This document shows positions 37,301 to 47,178 of a DNA stretch of 64,000 nt, piece after piece. The stretch lies in assembly GCF_012224145.1 (NCBI RefSeq), contig NZ_CP041030.1, forward strand, positions 1,302,001-1,366,000. The letters are read 5' to 3'. The stretch is from Francisella sp. LA112445. GTDB taxonomy: Bacteria > Pseudomonadota > Gammaproteobacteria > Francisellales > Francisellaceae. The notes beneath the pieces were generated by a model. It did not search any database. It worked only from the letters and a program-made list of their open reading frames with translations, and was not told the origin of the DNA. Positions within the stretch are counted from its first letter, which is position 1. Every line of letters begins with the position of its first letter. A program made the translations under genes and the position numbers.

Positions 37301-39385
37301 CTAAAGTTTAGATATATCTGCAACATCAGCAAAAAGCTTATGAAGGTTAGCAAGTAATGTGATTCTATTTTGCCTAACTTTGATATCCTCATCCATAACC
37401 ATAACATTATCAAAGAATTCACTAACTACTTTATCTAAGCTGCTTAATAATTCTAGAGCATAATTATAATCTCGATTATTTATATATTTTGCAAGATCTG
37501 GAGTAATTTCCTCTATACTATAAGCTAATGCTAGCTCATACTCATTACCCGTAGCTTTTGCTAATTCTATATCATAAACATCTGCTTCTTCTTGAGCATT
37601 CTTAGCTAAGATATTAGCTACACGTTTATTAGAGGCTATAAGGCTTTGAGCTTTATCTAAACTATTAAAACTACTAACAGCTTTTACTCTAGCTGCAAAA
37701 TCTTTTATCGAATCATAGCTAGTATTATAAATAGCTTCGAAAGTATTTATAGAAACACCTTCATCTTTATATAAGTTTTTCAACCTATCTATACAAAAAG
37801 ATATAATCTCAGCTTTCACATCAGTGTTAAACTCTAAATTATTAACCTTTTTATAGCTAGCTATAGCAACATCAATAACTTTTTCTAAAGAAATATCAAT
37901 ATTCGTATCTCTTAGTATACGTAATATACCAATAGCTGACCTTCTTAGTGCAAATGGATCTTTATTACCAGTTGGTTTTTGACCAATACCAAATATACCG
38001 ACTAAAGTATCTAATTTTTCGGCTAAAGCAACACATGCTGCCACATCAGTTCTTGGAAGTTCCGCACCTGAATATTTAGGCCAATATTGCTGCTCTATAG
38101 CATCTGCTACAACTTCAGACTCACCATGTGCTTTTGCATAATATTTACCAATGATTCCTTGAAGGTCAGTAAACTCAAAAACCATATCAGATATCAAATC
38201 TGCTTTAGCTAATAAACCTGCTCTGTAAGCCTGTTGTGTATCAACATTACTTAACTCGGCTAAGTTTTGTGATATATCAGCTATTCTTTGAGCTTTTTGA
38301 TACATATTACCAAGTTTATTTTGGAATGTTACATTCTCTAACTTTGGCAATAGACTATCTAATGAATGCTTTAGATCGGTATCATAGAAAAAAGCAGCAT
38401 CTGCTAATCTAGCATTCATAACCTTTTGGTTACCTGTTGTTACTAGTTCTGGTTTTTTACTTTGGATATTTGAAATTGTAATAAAGTGTGCAACTAAGTC
38501 TCCATTACTATCTAAAAGAGCAAAACATTTTTGATGCTCTTCCATCGAAGATATTAAAGCCTCTTGTGGAACTCTCAAAAAGTCTTTATTAAAGCTACAT
38601 AACATCGCATTCGGATATTCAATAATAGCGCAAACCTCTTCAACTAAGTCTTCATCTAAGACAACTTGATAATTATTTTGCTTAGCAATAGCTTTTGCTT
38701 GCTCAACTAATTTTTGCTTGCGTTGATCCCAATCTACCAACACCATAGCATTAGCTAATAAATCAGCATAATCAGCTATATTTTGAATAGTTATAGCTTC
38801 TGGATGATGGAATCTATGTCCATAAGTTACATTAGATGCTTTATGTCCTAGTATTTGCATATCAACAACATCTTTACCATATAGAGCTAAAACCCAATGT
38901 ACAGGTCTTACAAACTCAACTGGTGAGTCACCCCAACGCATCATTTTTGGAATTGGTAATTGTTTTAAAGCTTTTGTAATAATATCTTGAAGTAATTTTA
39001 CTGTAGCTTGACCAGTTTGAGTCGTTTTATAAAATAATTTATCGCCCTTTGGAGTTTCTATTGTATCTAACTGATCTAACTCTACACCACAAGATTTAGC
39101 AAATCCTAAACCAACTTTAGTTGGCTCACCATCTTTATATGCGATGCTTACTAAAGGCCCTTGCTTTTCAACCACTATGTCATCTTGAGATGATGCTAAA
39201 TCTTTAATTATAAAAGATAACCTTCTTGGTGATGCGAACCACTTTGTTGTAGCAAAATCTATTTTTGCTTCTTTAAGTTGACTTTCAACACTTGCTAATA
39301 ATGATTGAGATAACTTTTTAAGTGCTTTTGGAGGTAACTCTTCTGTACCTAGTTCAAATAAAAAATCTTTTGTAACTTTGCTCAT
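37301..39385 (-). CDS. glyS: Glycyl-tRNA synthetase beta subunit
   Basis: Beta subunit of the bacterial alpha2-beta2 glycyl-tRNA synthetase; binds and positions tRNA-Gly. 694 aa. LFELGTEELPPKAL at the N-terminus, FASPRRL, DPFALRRSAIGILRI near residue 500 and the C-terminal DALR-like anticodon domain with VMVMDEDIKVRQNRI are diagnostic. glyQ (alpha) is not beside it here. Confidence 0.95.
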   Translation of the reverse strand: MSKVTKDFLFELGTEELPPKALKKLSQSLLASVESQLKEAKIDFATTKWFASPRRLSFIIKDLASSQDDIVVEKQGPLVSIAYKDGEPTKVGLGFAKSCGVELDQLDTIETPKGDKLFYKTTQTGQATVKLLQDIITKALKQLPIPKMMRWGDSPVEFVRPVHWVLALYGKDVVDMQILGHKASNVTYGHRFHHPEAITIQNIADYADLLANAMVLVDWDQRKQKLVEQAKAIAKQNNYQVVLDEDLVEEVCAIIEYPNAMLCSFNKDFLRVPQEALISSMEEHQKCFALLDSNGDLVAHFITISNIQSKKPELVTTGNQKVMNARLADAAFFYDTDLKHSLDSLLPKLENVTFQNKLGNMYQKAQRIADISQNLAELSNVDTQQAYRAGLLAKADLISDMVFEFTDLQGIIGKYYAKAHGESEVVADAIEQQYWPKYSGAELPRTDVAACVALAEKLDTLVGIFGIGQKPTGNKDPFALRRSAIGILRILRDTNIDISLEKVIDVAIASYKKVNNLEFNTDVKAEIISFCIDRLKNLYKDEGVSINTFEAIYNTSYDSIKDFAARVKAVSSFNSLDKAQSLIASNKRVANILAKNAQEEADVYDIELAKATGNEYELALAYSIEEITPDLAKYINNRDYNYALELLSSLDKVVSEFFDNVMVMDEDIKVRQNRITLLANLHKLFADVADISKL

Positions 39386-39444
39386 TTACAAACCTTATAA
39401 ATAAATGTTTATTTTAATATCTAAAATAACAACAAAACCAATAA

Positions 39445-39519
39445 GTCATCCTGAACTTGTTTCAGGATCTCAATATAATTTGTAGCATTTGTGAGATGCT
39501 GAAATAAATTCAGCATGAC
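39445..39519. repeat. Two-hairpin dispersed repeat bounded by GTCAT / ATGAC
   Basis: Starts GTCAT, ends ATGAC. Hairpin 1: ATCCTGAA (39448-39455) with TTCAGGAT. Hairpin 2: ATGCTGAA (39496-39503) with TTCAGCAT (to 39516). It lies between the divergent glyS and TatD genes. Same layout as 7661-7758. Confidence 0.8.
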
Positions 39520-39595
39520 ATTTTAGTCTATTGGATAAGTTGCAACTTCGTGTATTATAACTTAATAACCTAAAGAATTTAACTAATAATCATAT

Positions 39596-40342
39596 ATGTT
39601 TATTGATACTCATTGCCACTTAGATTTTGAGGTTTTTGATATAAATCGTAAAGATTTAATAAATAGGTGTGGTGATTTAGAGATCAAACACTTTATAAAT
39701 CCAGCGACTCAAAGAGCTTCATGGAATAATCTAATATCTTTAAATAAAGAATTTAGTAATATACATATATGCTTTGGATTACATCCTATTTTTATAGATA
39801 AACACTCTGACTCTGATTTAAATAATTTAGAAGTATATACACAAAAAACATCAACAAAATTAATTGGTGAGATTGGTCTTGATAAAAGATTTAATAATTT
39901 TAACAAGCAATTAGAATTATTTTCAGCGCAAGTCAGTATTGCAAATAATCTCAATAAAAAGATTATTATCCACGTGGTTAAATCGCACAATGAAGTTCTT
40001 AAAATCCTTAAAGATCTTAAGTTTAAGCATGGTGGAATTGTTCATGCATTTAATGCTAACTATGATATTGCTAAAAAATATATAGATCTTGGTTTTAAAC
40101 TAGGTGTTGGAGGCATACTTTCACATCCCAAAACAAAACTTAAAGATACCCTAAGTAAAATTGACCCTAAAAATATTGTTCTAGAAACAGATTCTCCTGA
40201 TATGCCACTTTATAACAGTAATGAAAATATTAATACTCCTGAAAATATACCTAAAATTTTTGAACTCTTAAGCAATATTTATGCTGTAAATCCTGATATA
40301 CTAAAACAACAAATTTATAATACCAGCTTAGAATTTATCTAA
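39596..40342 (+). CDS. TatD-family metal-dependent hydrolase / DNase
   Basis: 248 aa TIM-barrel metal hydrolase. Ligand motifs: [34 protein letters not shown] (His), GIVHAF and LETDSPD. Could be TatD, YcfH or YjjV; the short length and LETDSPDMP suit YjjV/YcfH. 1 bp before recF, so probably co-translated. Confidence 0.88.
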   Translation: MFIDTHCHLDFEVFDINRKDLINRCGDLEIKHFINPATQRASWNNLISLNKEFSNIHICFGLHPIFIDKHSDSDLNNLEVYTQKTSTKLIGEIGLDKRFNNFNKQLELFSAQVSIANNLNKKIIIHVVKSHNEVLKILKDLKFKHGGIVHAFNANYDIAKKYIDLGFKLGVGGILSHPKTKLKDTLSKIDPKNIVLETDSPDMPLYNSNENINTPENIPKIFELLSNIYAVNPDILKQQIYNTSLEFI

Positions 40343-40343
40343 A

Positions 40344-41393
40344 ATGTATATATCCAACTTACGTCTGCAAAATTTTAGGAATATACCTTTTAAAAGTTTT
40401 GATTTTAAAGATAATATAAATTTTATAGTTGGTAAAAATGGCTCTGGCAAAACTTCAATTCTTGAAGCAATTTACTTTTTATCTCACAGTAGATCATTTC
40501 GTAGCTCTCAACTAAATAGAATTATAAATCACGAGGCTGATGAGTTTATAATCTATACAAAATCGTATAATCCAGATGAGATAACTATTTCTATATCACG
40601 TAAAAAAAATAGTAACAATATTTCAAAGCTAAACAGTGAAATCCAAAAAAATCACGCTGAAATAACCCGAACTCTACCAATACAACTAATGAATCCAGAA
40701 AGTTTTAATATTATAAACTCAGGAGCGCAACAACGCTGTAAGGTACTCGATTGGGGAGCTTTTTACCTTGATAAAACTTTCTTAAAAATATGGCAACAAA
40801 CTAAATTTCTAGTAAAACAAAGAAACTCTGCTCTTAAGCAAAACTATCCTTATGCTTATATAACTAGTATAGATAGGAAACTCTGTGAATTTGCCAATAT
40901 ATTAGATACAAAAAGACAAGATTACTTTACAAAGCTAAAGCCTAAAGTTTATGAAATCCTTTCGCAATTTAATCCAGATTTAAAACTAGAAATTGAATAC
41001 TCTCGTGGTTGGAACTCGCACAAAGAACTCTCGCAAGTACTTGAAGAATCATTTGATTATGATAATAGATATAAGGTTACTAATCATGGTCCTCATAAAG
41101 CAGACATAGTTCTGACAGTCAATAACAAACCTATTCAAGATATATTCTCAAGAGGTCAACAGAAGCTTCTTATCTGTGCTATTAAATTAGCTCAAGGTGA
41201 GATACATAACATTGAAAATGAAAATAAATGTATTTATCTTATAGATGATATAACCTCAGAATTAGATGCTACTCATACTCAAACACTATTTAACTATCTA
41301 AAAAAGCTAAAATCTCAGGTTTTTATCACCACTACAGAGAAAAACAAAATAGATGATTTTATTGATTTAGATAGTCATATTTTAGAAATATAA
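40344..41393 (+). CDS. recF: DNA replication and repair protein RecF
   Basis: ABC-type ATPase that loads RecA at gaps with RecO and RecR. 349 aa. Walker [13 protein letters not shown] (residues 30-41), signature [17 protein letters not shown], and Walker [13 protein letters not shown]. Follows a TatD gene rather than dnaN, unlike the usual dnaA-dnaN-recF order. Confidence 0.95.
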   Translation: MYISNLRLQNFRNIPFKSFDFKDNINFIVGKNGSGKTSILEAIYFLSHSRSFRSSQLNRIINHEADEFIIYTKSYNPDEITISISRKKNSNNISKLNSEIQKNHAEITRTLPIQLMNPESFNIINSGAQQRCKVLDWGAFYLDKTFLKIWQQTKFLVKQRNSALKQNYPYAYITSIDRKLCEFANILDTKRQDYFTKLKPKVYEILSQFNPDLKLEIEYSRGWNSHKELSQVLEESFDYDNRYKVTNHGPHKADIVLTVNNKPIQDIFSRGQQKLLICAIKLAQGEIHNIENENKCIYLIDDITSELDATHTQTLFNYLKKLKSQVFITTTEKNKIDDFIDLDSHILEI

Positions 41394-41414
41394 AGATTAT
41401 AGGAACTCAGAATA

Positions 41415-41717
41415 ATGAAAAAACTGATGCTTACTGCTTTTATAACCTCTCCGATATTTATATTTGCGGATACTTTATGCGATGGGAATACTTACCAAAT
41501 AAATAAATGTTTAAAATCACAAATGCAAAAGTATGACAATAAGTTAAATAAGGTACAAAACCATGATATTAAAGACTTTAAAGAATATCGTAATAAGATA
41601 TGCTCTGATATTAGTTCTACTTATAAAGGCGGGACTTATGAGTCAGTTAAATATGGTAACTGTATAATATCTATGGATAAATGGTATCTAAAGCAAATAG
41701 AGAAATATACTTTATAG
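41415..41717 (+). CDS. Small secreted protein, DUF1311/LprI-like
   Basis: 100 aa with a signal peptide (MKKLMLTAFITSPIFIFA) and a mature part with CDGNTYQINKCLKSQMQKYDN, RNKICS and GGTYESVKYGNC. Spaced cysteines and the N-x-C-L and C-x-GGT patterns resemble LprI-type lysozyme inhibitors, but the match is weak. Overlaps the convergent SESG gene by 6 bp. Confidence 0.55.
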   Translation: MKKLMLTAFITSPIFIFADTLCDGNTYQINKCLKSQMQKYDNKLNKVQNHDIKDFKEYRNKICSDISSTYKGGTYESVKYGNCIISMDKWYLKQIEKYTL

Positions 41718-42359
41718 GTTTTCGATATTAGTACAATACCAAACTTGGGAACCTCCATCACATCCACCATCTTCTGTTGCCATTTGTATAAAAGTTTGAA
41801 CACTCTTCTTAAGCACAGGATCGCTATTAGTCAAAAGTTGGTAAGTATCATAGTCTTGAATAACAGCAGTAGGAGGCCCTCCCTCAGGATCCATTGCTAC
41901 AATTGTATCAGGTAAATTTGCTGCATTAGCAGTATACCCCCCGCTAATCGTTAACTCATCATCTGTTCCTGGATTAGCATAAAGACTCAAATAGTCAAAT
42001 GCTTCATCTGGAGCCCATATACCATTAAAATCATCACTTTCTAATAAAACACAACTATTTCCGCTATCGGCAGCGCACTCAGGTGGCCCCATTTCACCAT
42101 CAGAAACATATGTGGATGTAGCATATGAGCCCCCTACTCCTGTACTAGTACCTGACTCTGATCCTGACTCTGATCCTGACTCTGATCCTGACTCTGATCC
42201 TGACTCTGATCCTGACTCTGATCCTGACTCTGATCCTCCAGGAACTAAACTACTAGGCATATTCCCAGCTGATTTATTTATTACAAGGGTTTTTGCATTT
42301 AAAAATACTAAACTAAAAAAAACACTCCAAATAATAATTATTAATTTTTTAACACTCAT
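41712..42359 (-). CDS. Secreted Ser-Glu-Ser-Gly repeat protein near pilin genes
   Basis: 215 aa with signal peptide (KKLIIIIWSVFFSLVFLNA) then a low-complexity block of seven SESG units coded by a 12-bp tandem repeat, and a C-terminal region with six cysteines (PPECAADSGNSCVLL, DGGCDGGSQVWYCTNI). No domain recognised. Immediately downstream of a PilE-type gene on the same strand, so it may be a pilus-associated or surface protein; that is inferred from position only. Repeat number may vary between strains. Confidence 0.6.
   Translation of the reverse strand: MSVKKLIIIIWSVFFSLVFLNAKTLVINKSAGNMPSSLVPGGSESGSESGSESGSESGSESGSESGSESGTSTGVGGSYATSTYVSDGEMGPPECAADSGNSCVLLESDDFNGIWAPDEAFDYLSLYANPGTDDELTISGGYTANAANLPDTIVAMDPEGGPPTAVIQDYDTYQLLTNSDPVLKKSVQTFIQMATEDGGCDGGSQVWYCTNIENL
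42151..42234. repeat. 7 x 12-bp tandem repeat (VNTR)
   Basis: Seven perfect copies of CCTGACTCTGAT, read on the minus strand as SESG repeats. A multiple of 3 keeps the frame when copy number changes. Confidence 0.95.
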
Positions 42360-42373
42360 TAAATATACTCCTA

Positions 42374-42736
42374 TTACTCAACTAAAGCCAAATCATACTG
42401 ATAATAAGGATCTTCAACATTCGGCACTAAGTTTTGATCTACATAAACTTTGATAACCGCATTTTGAGAATCAGTTCGTTCCTTACAAACTTGTACAACA
42501 TAACTTCTATTTATATTCTCACAACTCCATAACTCAGAATCTTCAGCGGGAAACTCTCCTGTTTGATGTGTATGATCAGCAATCTCATTAATATAAGTTC
42601 GAGCGGTAGTATCTGCGTTTGATAATTTTGCTCTAACCTGATAGTTTGAGTACATAGGTATAGCTATCGCAGCTATAATTGCTATTATAGCTATAACTAC
42701 CATTAACTCTACTATTGAAAAACCTTTATTTTTCAT
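42374..42736 (-). CDS. Type IV pilin (PilE-type)
   Basis: 120 aa. Very short leader MKNKG, then FSIVELMVVIAIIAI with the Glu at +5, the classic prepilin-peptidase substrate and assembly helix; YSNYQVRAKLS follows. C-terminal Cys pair (LWSCENI, VVQVCKE) for the D-region disulfide. Likely a pilin or pseudopilin exported by the type IV pilus system. The neighbouring pilin-like gene is 30 bp upstream and the SESG gene 14 bp downstream, all same strand. Confidence 0.88.
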   Translation of the reverse strand: MKNKGFSIVELMVVIAIIAIIAAIAIPMYSNYQVRAKLSNADTTARTYINEIADHTHQTGEFPAEDSELWSCENINRSYVVQVCKERTDSQNAVIKVYVDQNLVPNVEDPYYQYDLALVE

Positions 42737-42766
42737 CTTAACCTCATCTAACTTTAATACCTTAAT

Positions 42767-43459
42767 TTAACTATTAAATAACCTAATAGATTCATCAATA
42801 AACTGCTGTAATAGCTCTGAATTAACTATAGAAGGGTCTATGCTTAAACTATCTTCATGTAAGTTTATTAAATAATCAGAATCTTCTTTATACAGCTGGA
42901 TGATATTAAGCTGGTCGATATATTGAGCTAACCATCTTTTACCACTAATTTCTGCGATGGTACATTTATAAATAGTACAATTAACGGTTAATCCTTTTTG
43001 TCCATCCTGAATAATCGTGAAAGTATCTGAATCTTTTGTAGGATCATATAGTGACTTAACTAGTTTTTTTTGAGATATTGCATTTCCTTTGCAAGACGGT
43101 ATTTGAAATTTAGTTAAACCTTTACTTACACAATTCCAAATGATAGCTCCAGATGTTAATGTTGGTACTAAAGATATTGAAGAACCTGTAACTATATCAT
43201 CTGTATTTAGAGCAATAGCTCCACTAGGCTTTATATGGAAGTTTCTTGGTATTTCCTCAAAGCTCTCAAAAGAGTAGCTAATTACCCCTGATTCATTTGA
43301 TATATATTGCGAAATAGATTTTAACTTTTCTAATTCTAAAAGTAGTCTACTTCTTATTCTATGGTTTGCATACATAGGTGCTGCTATAGTAATTAAAATA
43401 CTAGATATTGCTATTATTGTTATTAATTCAACGAAAGAAACACCCTCTTTTGTATCCAT
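42767..43459 (-). CDS. Pilin-like / minor pseudopilin protein
   Basis: 230 aa. Leader MDTKEG, then VSFVELITIIAISSILITIA: prepilin-like with the +5 Glu, followed by PMYANHRIRSRL. Its middle segment TSGAIIWNC...QIPSCKG closely matches that of the pilin at 58215, so the two are paralogues. Longer than PilE, with a C-terminal region unlike the others. Probably a minor pilin. Confidence 0.75.
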   Translation of the reverse strand: MDTKEGVSFVELITIIAISSILITIAAPMYANHRIRSRLLLELEKLKSISQYISNESGVISYSFESFEEIPRNFHIKPSGAIALNTDDIVTGSSISLVPTLTSGAIIWNCVSKGLTKFQIPSCKGNAISQKKLVKSLYDPTKDSDTFTIIQDGQKGLTVNCTIYKCTIAEISGKRWLAQYIDQLNIIQLYKEDSDYLINLHEDSLSIDPSIVNSELLQQFIDESIRLFNS

Positions 43460-43687
43460 AATTGTTTATATATCCCCACGCTAAATAATGACTTATTAGA
43501 ATAGCAATATACTTTTTTAAAACACATGGGGAAAATTGATAGCACTACTCAAAAAGTGATAAGTAGATTTACATCTATACAATAAATATATTAGAAAAAT
43601 AAAAGATCGATAATAATTATATTATCTCTCTAATCTGATAAAATAATTACAAATATTCAAACTATATAAGTCATTATACATAAAAGT

Positions 43688-43903
43688 ATGTTTAAAAGAA
43701 TTATATTTATATTATTTATTGCCTCTACATTATCAAGCTGTGCATCTACTGAAGATGAGTTTCATAATAAAGATTTATGGGATAAATACCACAAAAGAAA
43801 CTCTCATCTTACATATAGTGATACATTTTCTAAACTTAAAACTGCTCAAGAAAATCATAAATCTTATTTTAACTATACTCCTTACGGCGCTGACTTTAAA
43901 TAG
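43688..43903 (+). CDS. Small lipoprotein
   Basis: 71 aa with signal peptide and lipobox (FIASTLSSC, Cys18), mature part charged and hydrophilic (EDEFHNKDLWDKYHKRN). No family recognised. Its 3' end overlaps the convergent KAP gene by 22 bp. Confidence 0.7.
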   Translation: MFKRIIFILFIASTLSSCASTEDEFHNKDLWDKYHKRNSHLTYSDTFSKLKTAQENHKSYFNYTPYGADFK

Positions 43904-45987
43904 ATAAAGCTCTTCTTATAACTCTTTATCTCCTTAGGAAAGAGAGACTCAAAAGCTTCAATAAGATTGTCTCTTAAATTCGTATAGCTACTATCACTTT
44001 GTTCAAAATCTACCCACGAATCATGATTTTTACTTTTATTCTCCCTATTGCAAAAATCCTTGTATGCTTCCTCAATATTAGGAAGTATACACTCGTTTAT
44101 CTTTTTTTTAATTAAATCATCAAATTCTGAATTAAGCTCAAAAAGATAAATTTCACTACCTCTATATTCAAAATACTCTTTGAATTGACTTCTTTCTTTT
44201 ATATTTTGATCGAAAATATTTTTCCATTTATCTAAACTTTTGCATTTCAAGAATTCAGATATCGATTTATCATAATACTCTGAATAAAACTCAACTAAAG
44301 ATAGTATTCTTAAAACACTATATAAAACCTCATTATAGTTGCTTGAAGAATGACTGTCCCAATCCACCAAATTACAAAGCTCTTCTATCATTTGCTCAAA
44401 AGAGTCTTCTTTTTTAATAAAGTAATCTCCAATTTTTATCCAAAAATCTTTAATTCTCTGTAGATATATAAAACTATTCTTAATTTTTGATGATAAATAA
44501 TGATCTAAAGTAAATGGGAAACTTATTTCTTTATCTAAGATTTCTTTCCCAATCACATATAAAGAAACCCTTTTGCAAAAATCATAAACTTCACTACTTG
44601 AGTCTTCACAAGTAAAATGCTTTTCTATTTCTATACTATTACCCAACACTAAATCTCTAAGTAAATCATTATCGTTTATAGTAGATAGACTATCAATTTC
44701 TTCTAAAAACTCGCCTATAGCTGCAAAACTTAACTCCTCTAATTTCTTTATCTGCATTTTTTCAAATAAAAATACTACTTTTGAGATATCTTTTGATTTT
44801 ATTTTTTCTTTTAATTCTTTTTCATATTCCTCTAAAGCGCTAGATTCACTATAGTCTTTAACTGAACTTTGAAGCTTCTTAGAAAAGTATCCTCTTTCCA
44901 TTTTTCTTTTATGATCTATATTATCACCTTTACAGTTCTGTACTAGAGTCGAAAAATTTGGATAAGTAAATAATAACTCATAAGCTACTAAATAAAGTTC
45001 TATTTTCTCTTTTATTTTTAGATACCTATAATAACTCTTTATATTATCAAAAGTTATATCTTTGGATATATCTTGAGAAACTATATCAACTATAATTTTT
45101 ATAATTTTATCGGCGTTGCCTTGCTTATATATCTGACTAAAAACTTTTTTAATATTTCTTAAATTTATAGCATCAGATGAATTTTTAGAAAATAACTGAG
45201 TGAAATTTTTATGATAATTATATAAACCACTTTCTAGCTCATCTGAAAGTAAGTTAATAAGTTTCTCCAGTTCGTCTTTTAAAGATTTCTTATTATCTAT
45301 ATCTTTAATGGTTGAGTTAATTGTTCCAATAATGGCTTTGGTTTTTACCTGCTTTTCTAAAGTAATCTGATGAGGAAGGTAATCTACTAATTTTTCTAAA
45401 TATCTACTTATAATATCCTGCTTTATATCTTGTGGGCTACAAGCTATGACAACTCGATTATCCTTTTTTAACTCTTCAATAATCCCTATAAAATCATTAG
45501 CCATATATTTATTACATGGTAACCTTTCTAAATCATCGATAAATATCAGCATATTTTTAGGTAACATTTTATGCCAACTATGTAAGATATATCCTGCTAA
45601 TAAGCCATTTAGTGATAGCCATCTATTCCAAAACTTTATAGTTATTAGCTGTTTTATAAACTCTTCTCTACTATATGAGAAGCAACTTAACTTCTCTAAC
45701 CTAAAAGAGTTATATTTTTGTTTATAAACATTTTCAAAATAATGAGTTTTACCACTACCCCAATCACCTAGTATAATATCAACACCTGTAGGTATTTTTC
45801 TAGTATTTAACCTTCGGTTACAGCAACATTTTATTAACTTAAATATTAACCTTTTTACAAAATAAAAGAATGATTTAAGGATATCTTTAGTCATAAAATA
45901 TAGGAAAATGAAGATTAAAATAAGAAATAAAAAGTTAGAAATATTTTCAAAAAAATATTTAATTACAGATATGATTTCTTGAGACAT
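43882..45987 (-). CDS. KAP-family P-loop NTPase
   Basis: 701 aa with one N-terminal membrane segment (about residues 18-33, FLFLILIFIFLYF), Walker A GDWGSGKT (74-81) and Walker B LIFIDDLERL (147-156), then CNKYMANDFIGIIEELK and VVIACSPQD as in KAP/STAND NTPases. The last ~500 residues are helical and charged, without a recognised domain. KAP NTPases are often membrane-tethered and have been found in phage-defence loci; a defence role here is inference. It stands alone with unrelated neighbours. Confidence 0.75.
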   Translation of the reverse strand: MSQEIISVIKYFFENISNFLFLILIFIFLYFMTKDILKSFFYFVKRLIFKLIKCCCNRRLNTRKIPTGVDIILGDWGSGKTHYFENVYKQKYNSFRLEKLSCFSYSREEFIKQLITIKFWNRWLSLNGLLAGYILHSWHKMLPKNMLIFIDDLERLPCNKYMANDFIGIIEELKKDNRVVIACSPQDIKQDIISRYLEKLVDYLPHQITLEKQVKTKAIIGTINSTIKDIDNKKSLKDELEKLINLLSDELESGLYNYHKNFTQLFSKNSSDAINLRNIKKVFSQIYKQGNADKIIKIIVDIVSQDISKDITFDNIKSYYRYLKIKEKIELYLVAYELLFTYPNFSTLVQNCKGDNIDHKRKMERGYFSKKLQSSVKDYSESSALEEYEKELKEKIKSKDISKVVFLFEKMQIKKLEELSFAAIGEFLEEIDSLSTINDNDLLRDLVLGNSIEIEKHFTCEDSSSEVYDFCKRVSLYVIGKEILDKEISFPFTLDHYLSSKIKNSFIYLQRIKDFWIKIGDYFIKKEDSFEQMIEELCNLVDWDSHSSSNYNEVLYSVLRILSLVEFYSEYYDKSISEFLKCKSLDKWKNIFDQNIKERSQFKEYFEYRGSEIYLFELNSEFDDLIKKKINECILPNIEEAYKDFCNRENKSKNHDSWVDFEQSDSSYTNLRDNLIEAFESLFPKEIKSYKKSFIYLKSAP

Positions 45988-46056
45988 TAAACAGCTATAA
46001 CTTTAGATATACTATCTTAATCGTACTATATAAAATTTAAAGCATAAAGCCTGTAA

Positions 46057-47118
46057 TTAAAAATAAGAAGTCCGCCACATCGATGAAACATTATCAACAA
46101 CCATGCTTCTATCTGGAATATTACTTAAGAAATGTAATCCTGTACGTTGTTCAATGTCTTTTATAGAAGTTCTGTAGTTAGCAATCTTTGTTTTATCAAC
46201 TCTTGCATTTGGCATCACAAAAGCTATGGCTTTATTTTTCGATGGTACATAGATTATCTTAAAGAAATAATCTGGTACTGCTATTTTATTATCTCCTATA
46301 GTTTTATGGATTTTCTGTTTTTTATATATTGGGCCAGTATAAACATATATACTGTCATACATATTTGCCCAAATACGTTCATCTGTTTCAAGCCTTTCCC
46401 AACCTTGTCTATTAAGTCCAGCTTTTTGTGGTGACATATTAGATAATAAAAATGATTCCTCGGCAGATTTCTTACTAAAGTCCATAGATGCATAAGATGC
46501 TAAATGCCCTCGATCATAACCAGAATGCGAATAATCATCTAAAGTTGCTCTATAAACAAAAGGTACATCATCATCTTCTTTAAACTTATCATCTCTTTTA
46601 AGCTTATTAGCTACTTTTGCTTTTGTTAGCTTAAATGCAACCCAGCTTGCCTCTTTAGTCTTATAGTTATAACCAACTACATAGCCATCTCTACATAGAT
46701 AAAGATTTACCTGTCCTAGACCACTTGTTACATTAAAACTAGGATTACCATAAGTTAAGAAATCATGACAATAATTAGTTACCGCAGGTAAAGTTCTTTG
46801 AGGTGGATATTGCTTCAAATCATTGAATTGATTCGCTTGTTGTTTTTTAGCATCATCACTTTGTGAAAAAAACTTAGCTACAATATTTTCATTATCTTTT
46901 GCAGTATAGTTACTTTTTACAGGCTCACTTGAGAAGTAATTATAGATATTATGCCTAAAACTAATAAACTTCTGCTTTAGATCATATTTATCAAAAAAGG
47001 TTCCTGAAAAACCACCAGCAATAGCTAAGCCTAGGAAGATAAGTATTTTTATAATCCTAAAGGCTGAACTCTTACTACCTTTAGAACTATCTTTTTTATC
47101 TGTTGTTTTCTTTGTCAT
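46057..47118 (-). CDS. Membrane-anchored DNA/RNA non-specific endonuclease
   Basis: 353 aa. One membrane segment near residues 21-38 (IIKILIFLGLAIAGGFSG), then a NucA/Nuc1-type nuclease domain: YDRGHLASYA with the catalytic His205, LLSNMSPQKAGLNRQGWERLE with the metal-binding Asn, and VYTGPIY. Would cut DNA and RNA on the periplasmic side of the membrane, in nutrient scavenging or uptake. No inhibitor gene is seen next to it. Confidence 0.88.
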   Translation of the reverse strand: MTKKTTDKKDSSKGSKSSAFRIIKILIFLGLAIAGGFSGTFFDKYDLKQKFISFRHNIYNYFSSEPVKSNYTAKDNENIVAKFFSQSDDAKKQQANQFNDLKQYPPQRTLPAVTNYCHDFLTYGNPSFNVTSGLGQVNLYLCRDGYVVGYNYKTKEASWVAFKLTKAKVANKLKRDDKFKEDDDVPFVYRATLDDYSHSGYDRGHLASYASMDFSKKSAEESFLLSNMSPQKAGLNRQGWERLETDERIWANMYDSIYVYTGPIYKKQKIHKTIGDNKIAVPDYFFKIIYVPSKNKAIAFVMPNARVDKTKIANYRTSIKDIEQRTGLHFLSNIPDRSMVVDNVSSMWRTSYF

Positions 47119-47178
47119 TTCTAATACTTGTGTTACACCGTGATTAAATCATAGTATCTTTGAGTTTAATGTATTGTA

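Noticed and set aside
42112-42453. Plus-strand frame with DSDP repeats
   Set aside because: It is the reverse of the SESG tandem repeat in the minus-strand gene; a 12-bp unit is open in several frames by chance.
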